Shown here: positions 1 through 8,077 of the stretch, one piece after another
Layout of the letters: each line of letters begins with the position of its first letter
How positions within the stretch are numbered: position 1 is the first letter of the stretch
From: Asticcacaulis tiandongensis
GTDB taxonomy: Bacteria; Pseudomonadota; Alphaproteobacteria; Caulobacterales; Caulobacteraceae
Direction: 5' to 3'
Assembly: GCF_006475605.1 (NCBI RefSeq)
Contig: NZ_SSBC01000019.1
Coordinates: 1 to 64,000 of the forward strand
Length of the DNA stretch: 64,000 nt
The notes under the pieces: model-generated
The model's database searches: none
Told to the model about the DNA's origin: nothing
Seen by the model: the letters and a program-made list of their open reading frames with translations, nothing else
Program-made: the position numbers and the translations under genes

Positions 1-216
1 CCGCTCCAAATTCTCAGTCAAGTCCTTATTTTAAAAATGTTTTTCAACACCAAAACCAGAAACTTAACCCCGCCAGATCCAACACCTCAAAGGCACCGTC
101 TCCGCCAGAGCGGCGTAACTACGCCCCCACACATACAGAGTCAAATGCTATCTTCACAAAAACGCAACAATCAACAGGCAATGCGAAATCAGGCGCATAT
201 TGTCGGTTTTCCTGCC

Positions 217-873
217 TTAATGCGTCTCACGAAACAGAATATTGTTCTCAAGGTGGATATGTTCAAGCAGATCATCCCGCAATGCCTCAAGTCCCTTATA
301 TAGGGTTCGCCAGGTTCCGCAGGCCTCAGGTGGCGCCTGAAGATCATGACTTTGCATCAATATGGTTTGCAGAGCCTCCCCATGTTGAACATGCTCCATC
401 TGCATGACGCGGATAGGCCCTTCGGCCATAGCGCGCCGATTCTGACGCAACAGCGGGAACAGCACCTCTTCTTCCTTCAGCATATGAAAGTGCAGGTCTT
501 CACCTGTGGCCAGCAAAAGGTCAGCCAGACCATGCGGACAGAGCGGATGCTCGGCATGGGAACGTTCCACCCGCTCCGCCATACTGATCAGGTGCGGAAT
601 ATCCATCCGGTGCTTTTCGTGGAAATGCTCAAGGATATGATCGATAAGCTCACCACTATCGACATTACGCCAGTCCCGTAGTGGCGGCTGCGTCCGCGCC
701 TGCGTTTCCAGTGCGTTATTAATGACCTCAATATCTGCACCCGCCATGCGCGACGCCAGCGACAGGCTGAGTTGACCTTCATGACAAAAGTCCAGATTGT
801 GCGCCCGTAATATGATTATTGCATTTGGCACTTCACAGACGATATCGCTTAAGGACTTGTCTTTCAGGTTCAT
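217..873 (-). CDS. ric: Iron-sulfur cluster repair di-iron protein (RIC/YtfE/ScdA family)
   Basis: This 218-residue protein matches the full length of the YtfE/RIC family, cytosolic proteins that repair Fe-S centres damaged by nitric oxide. Residues 1-60 form the short ScdA_N domain and the rest is a hemerythrin-like four-helix bundle. By alignment from memory with E. coli YtfE, the di-iron ligands are all present (H85, H130, E134, H161, H205, E209). The N-terminal motif, normally Cys-Cys-Gly-Gly, reads C30-H31-E32-G33 here, so the second cysteine is missing, and the C-terminal Phe-Pro-Arg is altered. The gene lies 94 nt downstream of mobA on the same strand but has its own perfect Fnr-type box 55-68 nt before its ATG, which fits induction during anaerobic nitrate respiration, when nitrite and NO accumulate. 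Family assignment is secure; the effect of the lost cysteine is unknown. Confidence 0.93.
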   Translation of the reverse strand: MNLKDKSLSDIVCEVPNAIIILRAHNLDFCHEGQLSLSLASRMAGADIEVINNALETQARTQPPLRDWRNVDSGELIDHILEHFHEKHRMDIPHLISMAERVERSHAEHPLCPHGLADLLLATGEDLHFHMLKEEEVLFPLLRQNRRAMAEGPIRVMQMEHVQHGEALQTILMQSHDLQAPPEACGTWRTLYKGLEALRDDLLEHIHLENNILFRETH

Positions 874-927
874 GTCGCCTCCGTAGATATAAGGCGATCA
901 CTATGTGCGCCGCACCCGTCCTCAGAC

Positions 928-941
928 TTGATGCGGATCAA
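928..941. promoter_or_regulatory. Fnr/Anr-type box upstream of ric
   Basis: The sequence TTGATGCGGATCAA is a perfect TTGAT-N4-ATCAA palindrome 55-68 nt upstream of the ric start codon and just past the end of mobA. It matches the classical Fnr consensus exactly. It is the first of four such boxes in the window. Confidence 0.8.
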
Positions 942-966
942 GCCCGACCTGAGCCGGATTGTCGCA

Positions 967-1524
967 TCACCCGGGCAATAGATAGGTCTCTATATCCTGC
1001 GGCCGGTTGAAGTTGCGCAGGGCCTCAGGCTTTAGCGCCTCAAGCCTGCGCGTCACAAGACCCGCGATCAGCCCCTTCACCGACCCCTTGTCTCCGGCGG
1101 CTATGCGCTCAAGCTGCGCATGGCAATAGGCCTTAAGGGCCGCATCAAACCTTAGGCATAACGGCAAGGGCAGGTCACCGAAAACCACTGCCTGTGCGTC
1201 ACCTAACCCCTCCGGCAAAACGCTTAATATATGGCCTTCCAGAAGCGGCATATCGACAGGCACAAATAACAAGGCGTCAACCGCGTCTTCGATGTGCAGA
1301 ATACAGCTGCATATAGCGGCCGCAGGCCCCCGCCCCTCAACCCTGTCCGGCACGGACGGATAGCCGTCGCGTTCGCCACTAACATATATATTCTCTGCAC
1401 CGGCATCGCGCAGGGTCCGGGCCGTGTGATCGAGCCAGCTATGGCCCTGCCACATCAGACCCGCCTTATCCTGCCCCATGCGGCTTGACTTACCGCCGCA
1501 CAATATAACGCCGGATATGCGCAT
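967..1524 (-). CDS. mobA: Molybdenum cofactor guanylyltransferase MobA
   Basis: MobA joins GMP from GTP to Mo-molybdopterin, giving the MGD form of the cofactor needed by NarG. The N-terminus has the signature ILCGGKSSRMGQDKA of this nucleotidyltransferase family, and a V-D-M-P-L segment lies mid-protein. Residue count from the chosen ATG is 185, normal for MobA. This ATG overlaps the moaE stop codon as TGATG, a typical translational coupling, and sits directly before the glycine-rich motif; an upstream in-frame start would add 12 residues that do not look like MobA. It is the last gene of the moa operon. Confidence 0.93.
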   Translation of the reverse strand: MRISGVILCGGKSSRMGQDKAGLMWQGHSWLDHTARTLRDAGAENIYVSGERDGYPSVPDRVEGRGPAAAICSCILHIEDAVDALLFVPVDMPLLEGHILSVLPEGLGDAQAVVFGDLPLPLCLRFDAALKAYCHAQLERIAAGDKGSVKGLIAGLVTRRLEALKPEALRNFNRPQDIETYLLPG

Positions 1525-1985
1525 CAGGGATTTTCGACCAGCGACGTGCCATCCAGCCATTCACTGTCGCCGCTGAGATAATGTTCTTTCTTCCACACCG
1601 GCACACGCTTTTTCAGTTCTTCGATCAGATAACGCGACGCCTCATAGGCCGGGGCACGGTGAGGTGAACCCACGGCGATGATGACGCTGATACCGCCAAT
1701 CGGCAGGTAGCCTTTGAAATGCTCGATATAGAGCCGCAGATCAGGGCCGAACTGCGCCTGTGCCTCGACACAGATTTCACCCATCACGGTTTCCGCCAGA
1801 GGTGCGAAGGCATCATAGCTGACGCCGGACACCGGCTTATTGAGATTGTGATTACGCACGCGCCCGACAAACAAAAGCGCGGCACCATTTTCTCCGGCAT
1901 CGACAAAGGCCGAGGCCTTTTCCAGAGACAGATGCGTTTCCCGCACGCAAACATGTATGGATCGGGTATCCGGAGACTGGGACAT
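1524..1985 (-). CDS. moaE: Molybdopterin synthase catalytic subunit MoaE
   Basis: MoaE is the large subunit of molybdopterin synthase and transfers sulfur from thiocarboxylated MoaD to cyclic pyranopterin monophosphate. The 153-residue protein shows the family core V-G-S-P-H-R-A-P-A-Y followed by E-E-L-K-K-R-V-P-V-W-K-K-E, which contains the catalytic lysines. It begins 3 nt after the moaD stop and ends overlapping mobA. Length and motifs are normal. Confidence 0.95.
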   Translation of the reverse strand: MSQSPDTRSIHVCVRETHLSLEKASAFVDAGENGAALLFVGRVRNHNLNKPVSGVSYDAFAPLAETVMGEICVEAQAQFGPDLRLYIEHFKGYLPIGGISVIIAVGSPHRAPAYEASRYLIEELKKRVPVWKKEHYLSGDSEWLDGTSLVENP

Positions 1986-1988
1986 CCT

Positions 1989-2246
1989 TTACCCTCCCGA
2001 AACCGGCGGCAGCAGCACCAGCTGCGCCGAGGTGTCAAACACATGCGCCGACGATAGTACCTGCTGCGCATCCGCCAGCGCTGACACCTTCAGCAGATCA
2101 GAGGCCGCCGGATCAAGCGCTTCGGCAATCGCCGCCTTAACCGCCGCCATGCCCGCCCCCGCCGCAAGCGTCAGGCGCAATGGCCCCGTGCGCTCATATT
2201 TGCGAAAGGCCCCGAAAAAGCTGATCTCAAGTTCGATCTTCTGCAT
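1989..2246 (-). CDS. moaD: Molybdopterin synthase sulfur-carrier subunit MoaD
   Basis: This small ubiquitin-like protein (85 residues) ends in the Pro-Val-Ser-Gly-Gly tail whose terminal glycine becomes the thiocarboxylate used by MoaE. I chose the ATG at 2246 because it lies one base after the moeA stop codon and starts the beta-grasp strand MQKIELEISFFGAF; the open frame continues upstream only inside moeA. Confidence 0.92.
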   Translation of the reverse strand: MQKIELEISFFGAFRKYERTGPLRLTLAAGAGMAAVKAAIAEALDPAASDLLKVSALADAQQVLSSAHVFDTSAQLVLLPPVSGG

Positions 2247-2247
2247 A

Positions 2248-3453
2248 TTACTCGCCCACCTCAAACAAGGACGTCGCGTCATAAAGAAACGCCTCGACCG
2301 CCTCACCGGCCTCATAGGTTTTCGCCGCTTCAGGTAAGGCGATATAGCCATGCCCCTGCGCCAGCGATTTCAGCTTGAACGATTCCTGCCCATCAAGCAC
2401 CTCGGCCCTCAGACCGTCAGGCGTCAGTTCAAAACCTGCCTTCAGAAACTGGTACAGTCCATTGCCCTTAACGACCGGTGCTTTCAGCTTCGCCACAAGT
2501 GGCCGCTCACGTCCAAGGCCCGATAGCTGACGCACCAGGGCCTGCACAAAAAACCGCCAGCCCACCGCTGCCGCCACCGGATTACCGGGCAAACCAAAAT
2601 AGAAATGCCCCTGCGGCAAACGCGCAAACAGGATCGGCTTACCCGGCCGCAGATTAATCCGGTGAAAGACGATCTCCGCCCCCAGTGCCTTCAGGGCTTC
2701 CGGCACAAAGTCCTTTTCGCCTTTGGATACCGCACCGGTCGTTATAATGATCGACGGCGTTTTAATCGCCTGAATGGCTGCCACCAAATTTTGCGCCTCA
2801 TCACGGATAATCCCGCCGTCATGCGCCACAAGCCCCGCTCGTCTGGCGGCCGCCAGCAGGTAAGGCCCGTTGGAATTATGGATCATGGCCTCAGACAGAT
2901 TACCGCCATCCGACAATTCATTCCCCGTGCTGAAGACATGAACATCCGGCAGGGTTATCACCGAAACCTCCCGCACCCCCAGCGCCGCCAGAAGCGCCAG
3001 CTTTTCCGGCGTTACAGATTCTCCGGCATTCAGAACGGCCTCGCCCTGAGCCACATCTTCACCGGCTTCGCGGATATTGGCCCCCGCCGCAGGAATATGT
3101 GCAAACACCACACTCTGACCGCTGACTTCGGCCTGCTCGATGGGGATCACGGCATCATAGGCTGATGACACCAAAGCGCCCGTCATGATGCGCACCACCG
3201 GTGCCTGATCGGTCGGCGTCACATCACCCGCCGCCACGGTCGCCCCAATCTCACTGGCCTGACCGGCGGCAACCTCAGTGCGCTTGATCGCAAACCCGTC
3301 CATGGCCGAATTACGAAACGGCGGCAGGTTTAGCGACGCGACCACATCTTCCGCCAGAATCTGACCCAGAGCGTCACTCAACGATACGGTGCGTGCGGCG
3401 GCCCTGACCGCATTCGCCGCAATCAGATCTATGGCTTCGTTATAACTGATCAT
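2248..3453 (-). CDS. moeA: Molybdopterin molybdenumtransferase MoeA
   Basis: MoeA inserts molybdate into adenylylated molybdopterin. The 401-residue protein has normal length and domain order: an N-terminal region with LPPFRNSAMDGFA, the central MPT-binding domain with STGNEL and TTGAVSKGEKD, the LPGNPVAA motif, and a C-terminal beta domain. Its ATG overlaps the end of the upstream moaC-mogA gene by 4 nt, and moaD begins right after its stop, so all are translated from one message. Confidence 0.95.
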   Translation of the reverse strand: MISYNEAIDLIAANAVRAAARTVSLSDALGQILAEDVVASLNLPPFRNSAMDGFAIKRTEVAAGQASEIGATVAAGDVTPTDQAPVVRIMTGALVSSAYDAVIPIEQAEVSGQSVVFAHIPAAGANIREAGEDVAQGEAVLNAGESVTPEKLALLAALGVREVSVITLPDVHVFSTGNELSDGGNLSEAMIHNSNGPYLLAAARRAGLVAHDGGIIRDEAQNLVAAIQAIKTPSIIITTGAVSKGEKDFVPEALKALGAEIVFHRINLRPGKPILFARLPQGHFYFGLPGNPVAAAVGWRFFVQALVRQLSGLGRERPLVAKLKAPVVKGNGLYQFLKAGFELTPDGLRAEVLDGQESFKLKSLAQGHGYIALPEAAKTYEAGEAVEAFLYDATSLFEVGE

Positions 3454-4439
3454 TTGCCCTCTCCGTTCATGATGCGGATCAGGTGCGGAATCAGCTCAGG
3501 CAAAAGCGCCGACAGGCCTTCCTTCACGGCACGCGGACTACCCGGCAAGGTGACGATCAGGCTCTCCCCGATCTGACCACCGACCGCACGGCTGCTCCAG
3601 GACAGAGGCGTATATTTTGCGCCGTCGCTGCGCAGCAATTCGCCAATACCCTCAATTGACCGGTCAAACAAAGGCGTCAGAGTATCGGGCGTCACATCAC
3701 GCGGCGCCACACCCGTCCCGCCGGTACAGACAATCAGATGCGGCTTACGACTATGGGCCAGATCAGTAACCGTGGCGCTTAAGGTCGCCGGTTCATCGGG
3801 GATCAGCCGATAATCGGTGACCTCCGCCCCATGTTCGCTCAGTATGTCTTTAATGGCTTCACCGGAGGCATCTTCATAGACACCGGCATGGGCACGATCA
3901 CTTAAGGTGACCACCGCCACACGTCGCCCGCTCAGAACCTTTGGGGCCGGCGGATCAATCAGATTGCGCACCTCATCAGACACCCCATCGGGATGCAGCC
4001 ATACCCCGCTCTTGCCGCCGCGTTTGGCCAAAAGCCTGATATCGGAAATCAACAAGGCCGGCTCAACCATCTTGGTCAGATCCCAAAGCGTCAGAAGCGC
4101 CGCATTAACCCCGGCCAGCGCCTCCATCTCGACACCGGTTTTCGCATGAGCCGCCGCAATGCAGGTAACCCTGACGCTATGGGTTTCGGGTTCCGGCTCC
4201 GGGATGATCTCGACATGATCCAGCCCCAGCGGATGACAGAAGATAATGGTGTCGTGGGCGCGCTTGGCGCCCTGAATGCCCGCAATCTGACAGGCCGACA
4301 GGACATCACCCTTGGGCAGGGTTTTGTTGATGATGCGCTCAAAGGCTTCCGGTGAGGTGCTGAAGCGGCCTTCGGCAATGGCGACCCGGTGCGTGACAGG
4401 CTTCGCGCCCACGTCAATCATGCGATAGGGCAGGCTCAT
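3450..4439 (-). CDS. moaC: Bifunctional MoaC-MogA/MoaB fusion (cyclic pyranopterin synthase plus molybdopterin adenylyltransferase)
   Basis: Residues 1 to about 153 are MoaC, which with MoaA makes cyclic pyranopterin monophosphate: YRMIDVGAKPVTHRVA, the catalytic lysine in K-G-D-V, C-H-P-L, and D-L-T-K are present. After a short linker, residues 170-329 are a MogA/MoaB domain with VVTLSDRA, TGGTG and LPGSPRAVKEG, which adenylylates molybdopterin before MoeA acts. Two non-consecutive steps of the pathway are thus in one chain; fusions of this kind are known in bacteria. It lies 2 nt after moaA and overlaps moeA. Confidence 0.93.
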   Translation of the reverse strand: MSLPYRMIDVGAKPVTHRVAIAEGRFSTSPEAFERIINKTLPKGDVLSACQIAGIQGAKRAHDTIIFCHPLGLDHVEIIPEPEPETHSVRVTCIAAAHAKTGVEMEALAGVNAALLTLWDLTKMVEPALLISDIRLLAKRGGKSGVWLHPDGVSDEVRNLIDPPAPKVLSGRRVAVVTLSDRAHAGVYEDASGEAIKDILSEHGAEVTDYRLIPDEPATLSATVTDLAHSRKPHLIVCTGGTGVAPRDVTPDTLTPLFDRSIEGIGELLRSDGAKYTPLSWSSRAVGGQIGESLIVTLPGSPRAVKEGLSALLPELIPHLIRIMNGEGK

Positions 4440-4441
4440 GC

Positions 4442-5416
4442 TTATCCTCCGATAGAAGCCAGATGCGGCGTCAGGCCGGTTACACCCTGCCCCAGATTAT
4501 GCGAACGGGTCTTGTAGCTCAAAAGATCAGTAATCCGCTGCGTCAGCTCATTACGCTGATCGGCACTTTGCAGATATGGCCGCAGCCCATAGCCAAACTC
4601 GCCGAACAGACACAGCCTGAGATCGCCCCTTGCCGTGACGCGCAAGCGGTTACAGGTTGTGCAGAAATCCTTGGAATAGGGGGCAATGATACCGATACGC
4701 CCGCCATGATCAGGATGACCATATTCAAGTGCCGGACCACCAGTGGCGCTGCGCGGCAGGGGCGCAAACCCCTCTGCCGTAAGATAGGCCTGCAAGACCT
4801 CGCCACTCAGATGGTGTTTCCTGAAATAGTCGCCATTATCGCCGGTCTGCATCAGTTCGATAAAGCGGATGCTGATATCCTCACGCCGCGCCAGCGCCAC
4901 AAAGTCGGGCCACTCATCGTCATTGACGCCCTTGATCAGCACGCAGTTGATCTTGATCGGCTTGATCCCCGCCTTACGCGCCAGATCTATACCCTCAAGG
5001 ATGTCCTTGAGCTTGTCATGGCCGGTGATGCGGTGAAACTTGTCGGCCTGAAGACTGTCGATACTGACATTAAGCGCGTTAATGCCTGAATCCGCGAAAA
5101 TACCCGCCTGTGTCTTCAGATTATAGCCATTAGTGGTCATGGCCAGGGTCTCAATGCGCCCCAGCGCCGAGATGGCCGACGCAATGGTCGGGATGTCACG
5201 CCTCAGGGTCGGCTCCCCACCTGTCAGGCGCACCTTGCGCACCCCCAGATCGGCAAAGCCGCTCACCAGCCGGATGATTTCATCAGCCGACAGAAAATCG
5301 CTTACGCCCGTTTTCTTGTAACCGTCCGGCAGGCAGTAGCTGCAACGAAAGTTGCAGGCCTCTGTCACGGACAGCCTGAGATAGGGGAACGAACGCCCCA
5401 GCAGGTCTTCCAGCAC
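4442..5416 (-). CDS. moaA: GTP 3',8-cyclase MoaA (radical SAM)
   Basis: MoaA converts GTP to 3',8-cyclo-GTP, the first step of molybdenum cofactor synthesis. The radical-SAM cysteines are C21, C25 and C28 (C-N-F-R-C-S-Y-C), the SAM-binding T-G-G-E-P follows, and a second cluster motif CTTCNRLR with a further Cys lies near residues 252-270. The chain ends in Gly-Gly, as MoaA proteins do. The start is GTG, preceded by AAGGA at about 8 nt spacing. It heads the operon moaA - moaC/mogA - moeA - moaD - moaE - mobA and has a Fnr-type box about 160 nt upstream. Confidence 0.95.
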   Translation of the reverse strand: MLEDLLGRSFPYLRLSVTEACNFRCSYCLPDGYKKTGVSDFLSADEIIRLVSGFADLGVRKVRLTGGEPTLRRDIPTIASAISALGRIETLAMTTNGYNLKTQAGIFADSGINALNVSIDSLQADKFHRITGHDKLKDILEGIDLARKAGIKPIKINCVLIKGVNDDEWPDFVALARREDISIRFIELMQTGDNGDYFRKHHLSGEVLQAYLTAEGFAPLPRSATGGPALEYGHPDHGGRIGIIAPYSKDFCTTCNRLRVTARGDLRLCLFGEFGYGLRPYLQSADQRNELTQRITDLLSYKTRSHNLGQGVTGLTPHLASIGG

Positions 5417-5572
5417 GCAAACACATCCTTTTCAAACACGGAGGATGCAACGGTTTCCCGCAACACCGGATACCCTTGGATTAAGGTATGGCCCGCCACC
5501 ATATACATGAGGCACTTAGGACGAACGGGCTTCGGACGTTGATACAGTACAGTTGTATAGCGGTTTCACGAC

Positions 5573-5586
5573 TTGATACAGATCAA
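5573..5586. promoter_or_regulatory. Fnr/Anr-type box upstream of moaA
   Basis: TTGATACAGATCAA is a perfect TTGAT-N4-ATCAA palindrome in the 200-nt gap between the regulator gene and moaA, 157-170 nt before the moaA start. It is well placed to activate the cofactor operon when oxygen is low; the promoter itself is not obvious. Confidence 0.75.
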
Positions 5587-5616
5587 TAGTCTGTAAAACA
5601 TCGTCGATCTTGGTGA

Positions 5617-7260
5617 TCAGACATCCGGATTAGGGCATTCCGGTGTCTCATGGCGCTCACATCGCGCCGCCGTCTCCATATCGCAGTAGTTACACAGCGC
5701 AAAAACATCCGGCAGATGGATCTCATTACGATCTATATCGATGCCCTGCTCCTTAAGGGTTTGCAGAGCGCGCGAAAAGGTTTCCGGCTTCATCCCGAGA
5801 TATCCGGCAATCAGCGACTTGTCATAGGGCAATTTGAAATTGAGCGTCCGCTCCCCGTGATCGAGCATCTCATTGAGCAGGAACCGCCCCACACGCTGGG
5901 TGACGGATTTCAGCGTCAACTGCTCAAACTGGGTCATCATGGCCTGAGACCGGTCAGCGATACAGGACATCATATTCATGGCCAGCACCTGATCGCCCTG
6001 AAGCTTTTCGCGCATGATCGAGGCCGGTATAGATAGCAGCTGGGTGTTTTCAATGGCCTGCGCATTGACCGGCAACAGCGCATTGCTGAATATGGCCGTC
6101 TCCAGCATGGCATCGCCGGACTTCACGATCTGAAGAATCGATTCCTGCCCGTCAACATTGCCCTTATAGAGCTTCACCCAGCCACTGAGCACAATATAGA
6201 ACCGCAAGGCCTGCTCGCCCTGCATGAAGATCATCGCCCCCTTGTCATAGTGATGAACACGGGAAAACTTCATGATGTCCTTAAGCAACTCAGGTCTGAT
6301 ACCGGCAAACAGCGGCAGCAGACTTAACCGCTCAAAATGTGCATCGCCGGTGCCTGATATCACTTCGGGGGCGCGCCCCGCCTGCGGTTTGGCTTCGGGC
6401 TCCGGTTTTGCCTCAGGCGGCGCGGTCACCGCATCGCGCATCATATCCTTGAGCAGCACCTGACCAATCTCATAGAGACGGTCCATCTTTTCGGTAAAAA
6501 GTTCAAACCACTGGTTGGCATCAAAGGCCTCAAGCAAACGTGCGCCCGTACTCTGCTCAAGCGCCTGATTGAGCGTCCGCACTTTCTGAAACGCCGAATG
6601 TTCCTCATAAAGCGCCTTGACCATGACCCGCGTATCTTCGTCACACAGGCTGAGGAACATCCGCTCATAGGCCTGCTGCTTGGCGATGATATAATCCAAT
6701 AAGCCCCGCGCCTCGCTCAGGGCGCCGGCATTTTGCAGCAGATAACCGCCCAAGGCCCGCTGACGCCCGACATGTTCTTTCCACTGCATAAAGCTCATGA
6801 ATGCCGAGACACGCGCCGGATTATTCGCCGGATCAAAGACCGCTAACTCCTGCACAATATCGATGGCCGGCGCAATAATCTCACGCGTATAGAAGACATG
6901 CGCCTCCGCCGGATCAATCAGGCGCGAAACGATATATTTGCGTCTGGCCCCCAGATAATGCACCGCGCTTAACAAAGGCTCGATATTGGCGCTCTGCTTT
7001 TTGGGCAGCGCCCCCAAAGCCACCGCCGACCGGTCAGTGATATAGAACTGATTTTCCAGAAACTCGCTGAAATCGCTGCCCTGACTGCGCAGGAACAGGG
7101 CCGCCGCACCACGCTCTTTCTGGGCGTCGTGGATGAAGCGACACAGGTCGTTTAAGGCAGTCTCAGTCATGGAACGGTGCAGGTCTGTTTGTTCTTTTAT
7201 AAGCATAGTAATACCACTGTTCCGGGCATGGCCAAGACACGTTTGCCCTTCCATGAACAT
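5617..7260 (-). CDS. Nitrate/nitrite-sensing (NIT) domain fused to a Crp/Fnr-family transcription regulator
   Basis: This 547-residue protein joins two modules. Residues about 35-270 are helical and carry NIT-domain hallmarks (Q-K-E-R-G-A-A at 47-53 and V-G-R-Q-R-A-L-G-G at 164-172); NIT domains are predicted nitrate/nitrite receptors. A Pro/Glu/Lys-rich linker (278-305) leads to a Crp-type effector domain (308-425), dimer helix and winged helix. The recognition helix reads K-P-E-T-F-S-R (491-497), the E-x-x-S-R pattern that in Fnr contacts TTGAT, rather than the E-x-x-G-R of Crp. There are no N-terminal Fnr cluster cysteines; instead four cysteines follow the winged helix (C523, C526, C534, C542). 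The gene sits between the moa operon and ubiTUV with matching boxes on both sides. Start is uncertain: 7260 or an internal ATG at 7206. The role as nitrate-responsive activator is inferred. Confidence 0.85.
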   Translation of the reverse strand: MFMEGQTCLGHARNSGITMLIKEQTDLHRSMTETALNDLCRFIHDAQKERGAAALFLRSQGSDFSEFLENQFYITDRSAVALGALPKKQSANIEPLLSAVHYLGARRKYIVSRLIDPAEAHVFYTREIIAPAIDIVQELAVFDPANNPARVSAFMSFMQWKEHVGRQRALGGYLLQNAGALSEARGLLDYIIAKQQAYERMFLSLCDEDTRVMVKALYEEHSAFQKVRTLNQALEQSTGARLLEAFDANQWFELFTEKMDRLYEIGQVLLKDMMRDAVTAPPEAKPEPEAKPQAGRAPEVISGTGDAHFERLSLLPLFAGIRPELLKDIMKFSRVHHYDKGAMIFMQGEQALRFYIVLSGWVKLYKGNVDGQESILQIVKSGDAMLETAIFSNALLPVNAQAIENTQLLSIPASIMREKLQGDQVLAMNMMSCIADRSQAMMTQFEQLTLKSVTQRVGRFLLNEMLDHGERTLNFKLPYDKSLIAGYLGMKPETFSRALQTLKEQGIDIDRNEIHLPDVFALCNYCDMETAARCERHETPECPNPDV

Positions 7261-7332
7261 ATTTCCGTGTTCGCCGCCATGCGGTCAGATGCCATGGGCG
7301 CATTTGCCGCGGCCCACCGTTTTTAACCGCAT

Positions 7333-7346
7333 TTGATCTGGATCAA
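7333..7346. promoter_or_regulatory. Fnr/Anr-type box between the NIT-Crp regulator and ubiT
   Basis: TTGATCTGGATCAA is a perfect palindrome located between two divergent genes, about 73 nt from the regulator start and about 63 nt before the ubiT ATG. One site could therefore serve autoregulation and activation of ubiTUV. Confidence 0.8.
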
Positions 7347-7408
7347 TGGGTCGCCGCCCCCCGCCGCCTATTTCGTTGCGGCAGTATGACGAAACCCGTG
7401 ACCCACAA

Positions 7409-8077
7409 ATGACCCAGATACCCGAGCCCTCCAGAGAGCCCTCCAGACCAGAGAGCGGCAAACTGCTGCTGATGGGCCTTGGCCTGTCACTGCTCCCCAG
7501 ACCTCTGTTGCAAGCCCTGGCCGATCACCTGTGCGGACTGATCAATCATCGCCATCCGGCCTTGCGTTCACGCCTCGCTCAGGCCGAAGGGCGGCGCTTT
7601 CATTTCTGCCTCGAAGATCTGGGTTTTGATGCGGTCATGCACATCCACCAAAACCGCCTGTCGCTGAAACTGACCGAAAAGGGACAGATCACCGTCGCAG
7701 ATGTACAGCTGAAGGGGCAGAGCCAGCGCCTTCTGGAACTGATGCAGGGCGAAAGCGACGGCGACGCCCTGTTCTTCGCCCGCGACCTTGCGGTGTCCGG
7801 CGATACCGAAGCCCTCGTCAGTCTGCGCAATGCCCTCGAAAGTGAAACCATCGACCTGAAAGCCCTGGCGCTCGACAGTCTGGGGCATCTCGGCCAACCG
7901 GCGCGCGCGGCATTCAGCCGTACCGAAGCCCTGATCACCCGCAAATCTACTGACATCGACCGCCTGTGGCAGGCCCTGACCCGCCCCCTCGATCAGCGCC
8001 TGAGCCGTCAGGCCCGCCAGATCGCTACCCTTGAAACCCGCCTTGCCCAGCTTGAGAAGATCAGGGTCAAACCATGA
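7409..8077 (+). CDS. ubiT: Anaerobic ubiquinone biosynthesis accessory factor UbiT (SCP2 domain)
   Basis: UbiT is an SCP2/sterol-carrier-like lipid-binding protein that works with UbiU and UbiV in oxygen-independent ubiquinone synthesis. The protein (222 residues) has the SCP2-type core around residues 40-130 (R-F-H-F-C-L-E-D-L-G-F, then G-D-A-L-F-F-A-R-D-L). Its stop overlaps the ubiU start as ATGA. I chose the ATG at 7409; an earlier ATG at 7346 lies inside the Fnr box and would put regulatory DNA in the coding sequence. It is longer than E. coli UbiT, with a predicted coiled C-terminal tail. Assignment rests on the SCP2 core plus the U32 neighbours. Confidence 0.88.
   Translation: MTQIPEPSREPSRPESGKLLLMGLGLSLLPRPLLQALADHLCGLINHRHPALRSRLAQAEGRRFHFCLEDLGFDAVMHIHQNRLSLKLTEKGQITVADVQLKGQSQRLLELMQGESDGDALFFARDLAVSGDTEALVSLRNALESETIDLKALALDSLGHLGQPARAAFSRTEALITRKSTDIDRLWQALTRPLDQRLSRQARQIATLETRLAQLEKIRVKP

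Noticed and set aside
37-303. 88-codon frame at the left edge
   Set aside because: It overlaps the 3' end of ric on the other strand and has no coding signature. Bases 1-216 hold nothing I can support.
5538-5552. Second Fnr-like site near the moaA box
   Set aside because: Only the left half (TTGAT) matches; the right half deviates at most positions.
5417-5616. Molybdenum-cofactor riboswitch before moaA
   Set aside because: The leader has no arrangement I can match to the Moco RNA motif; the Fnr-type box explains the control region better.
7346-7408. Upstream in-frame ATG for ubiT
   Set aside because: It lies within the Fnr-type box and would translate promoter DNA into a Pro/Arg-rich leader unlike the family.
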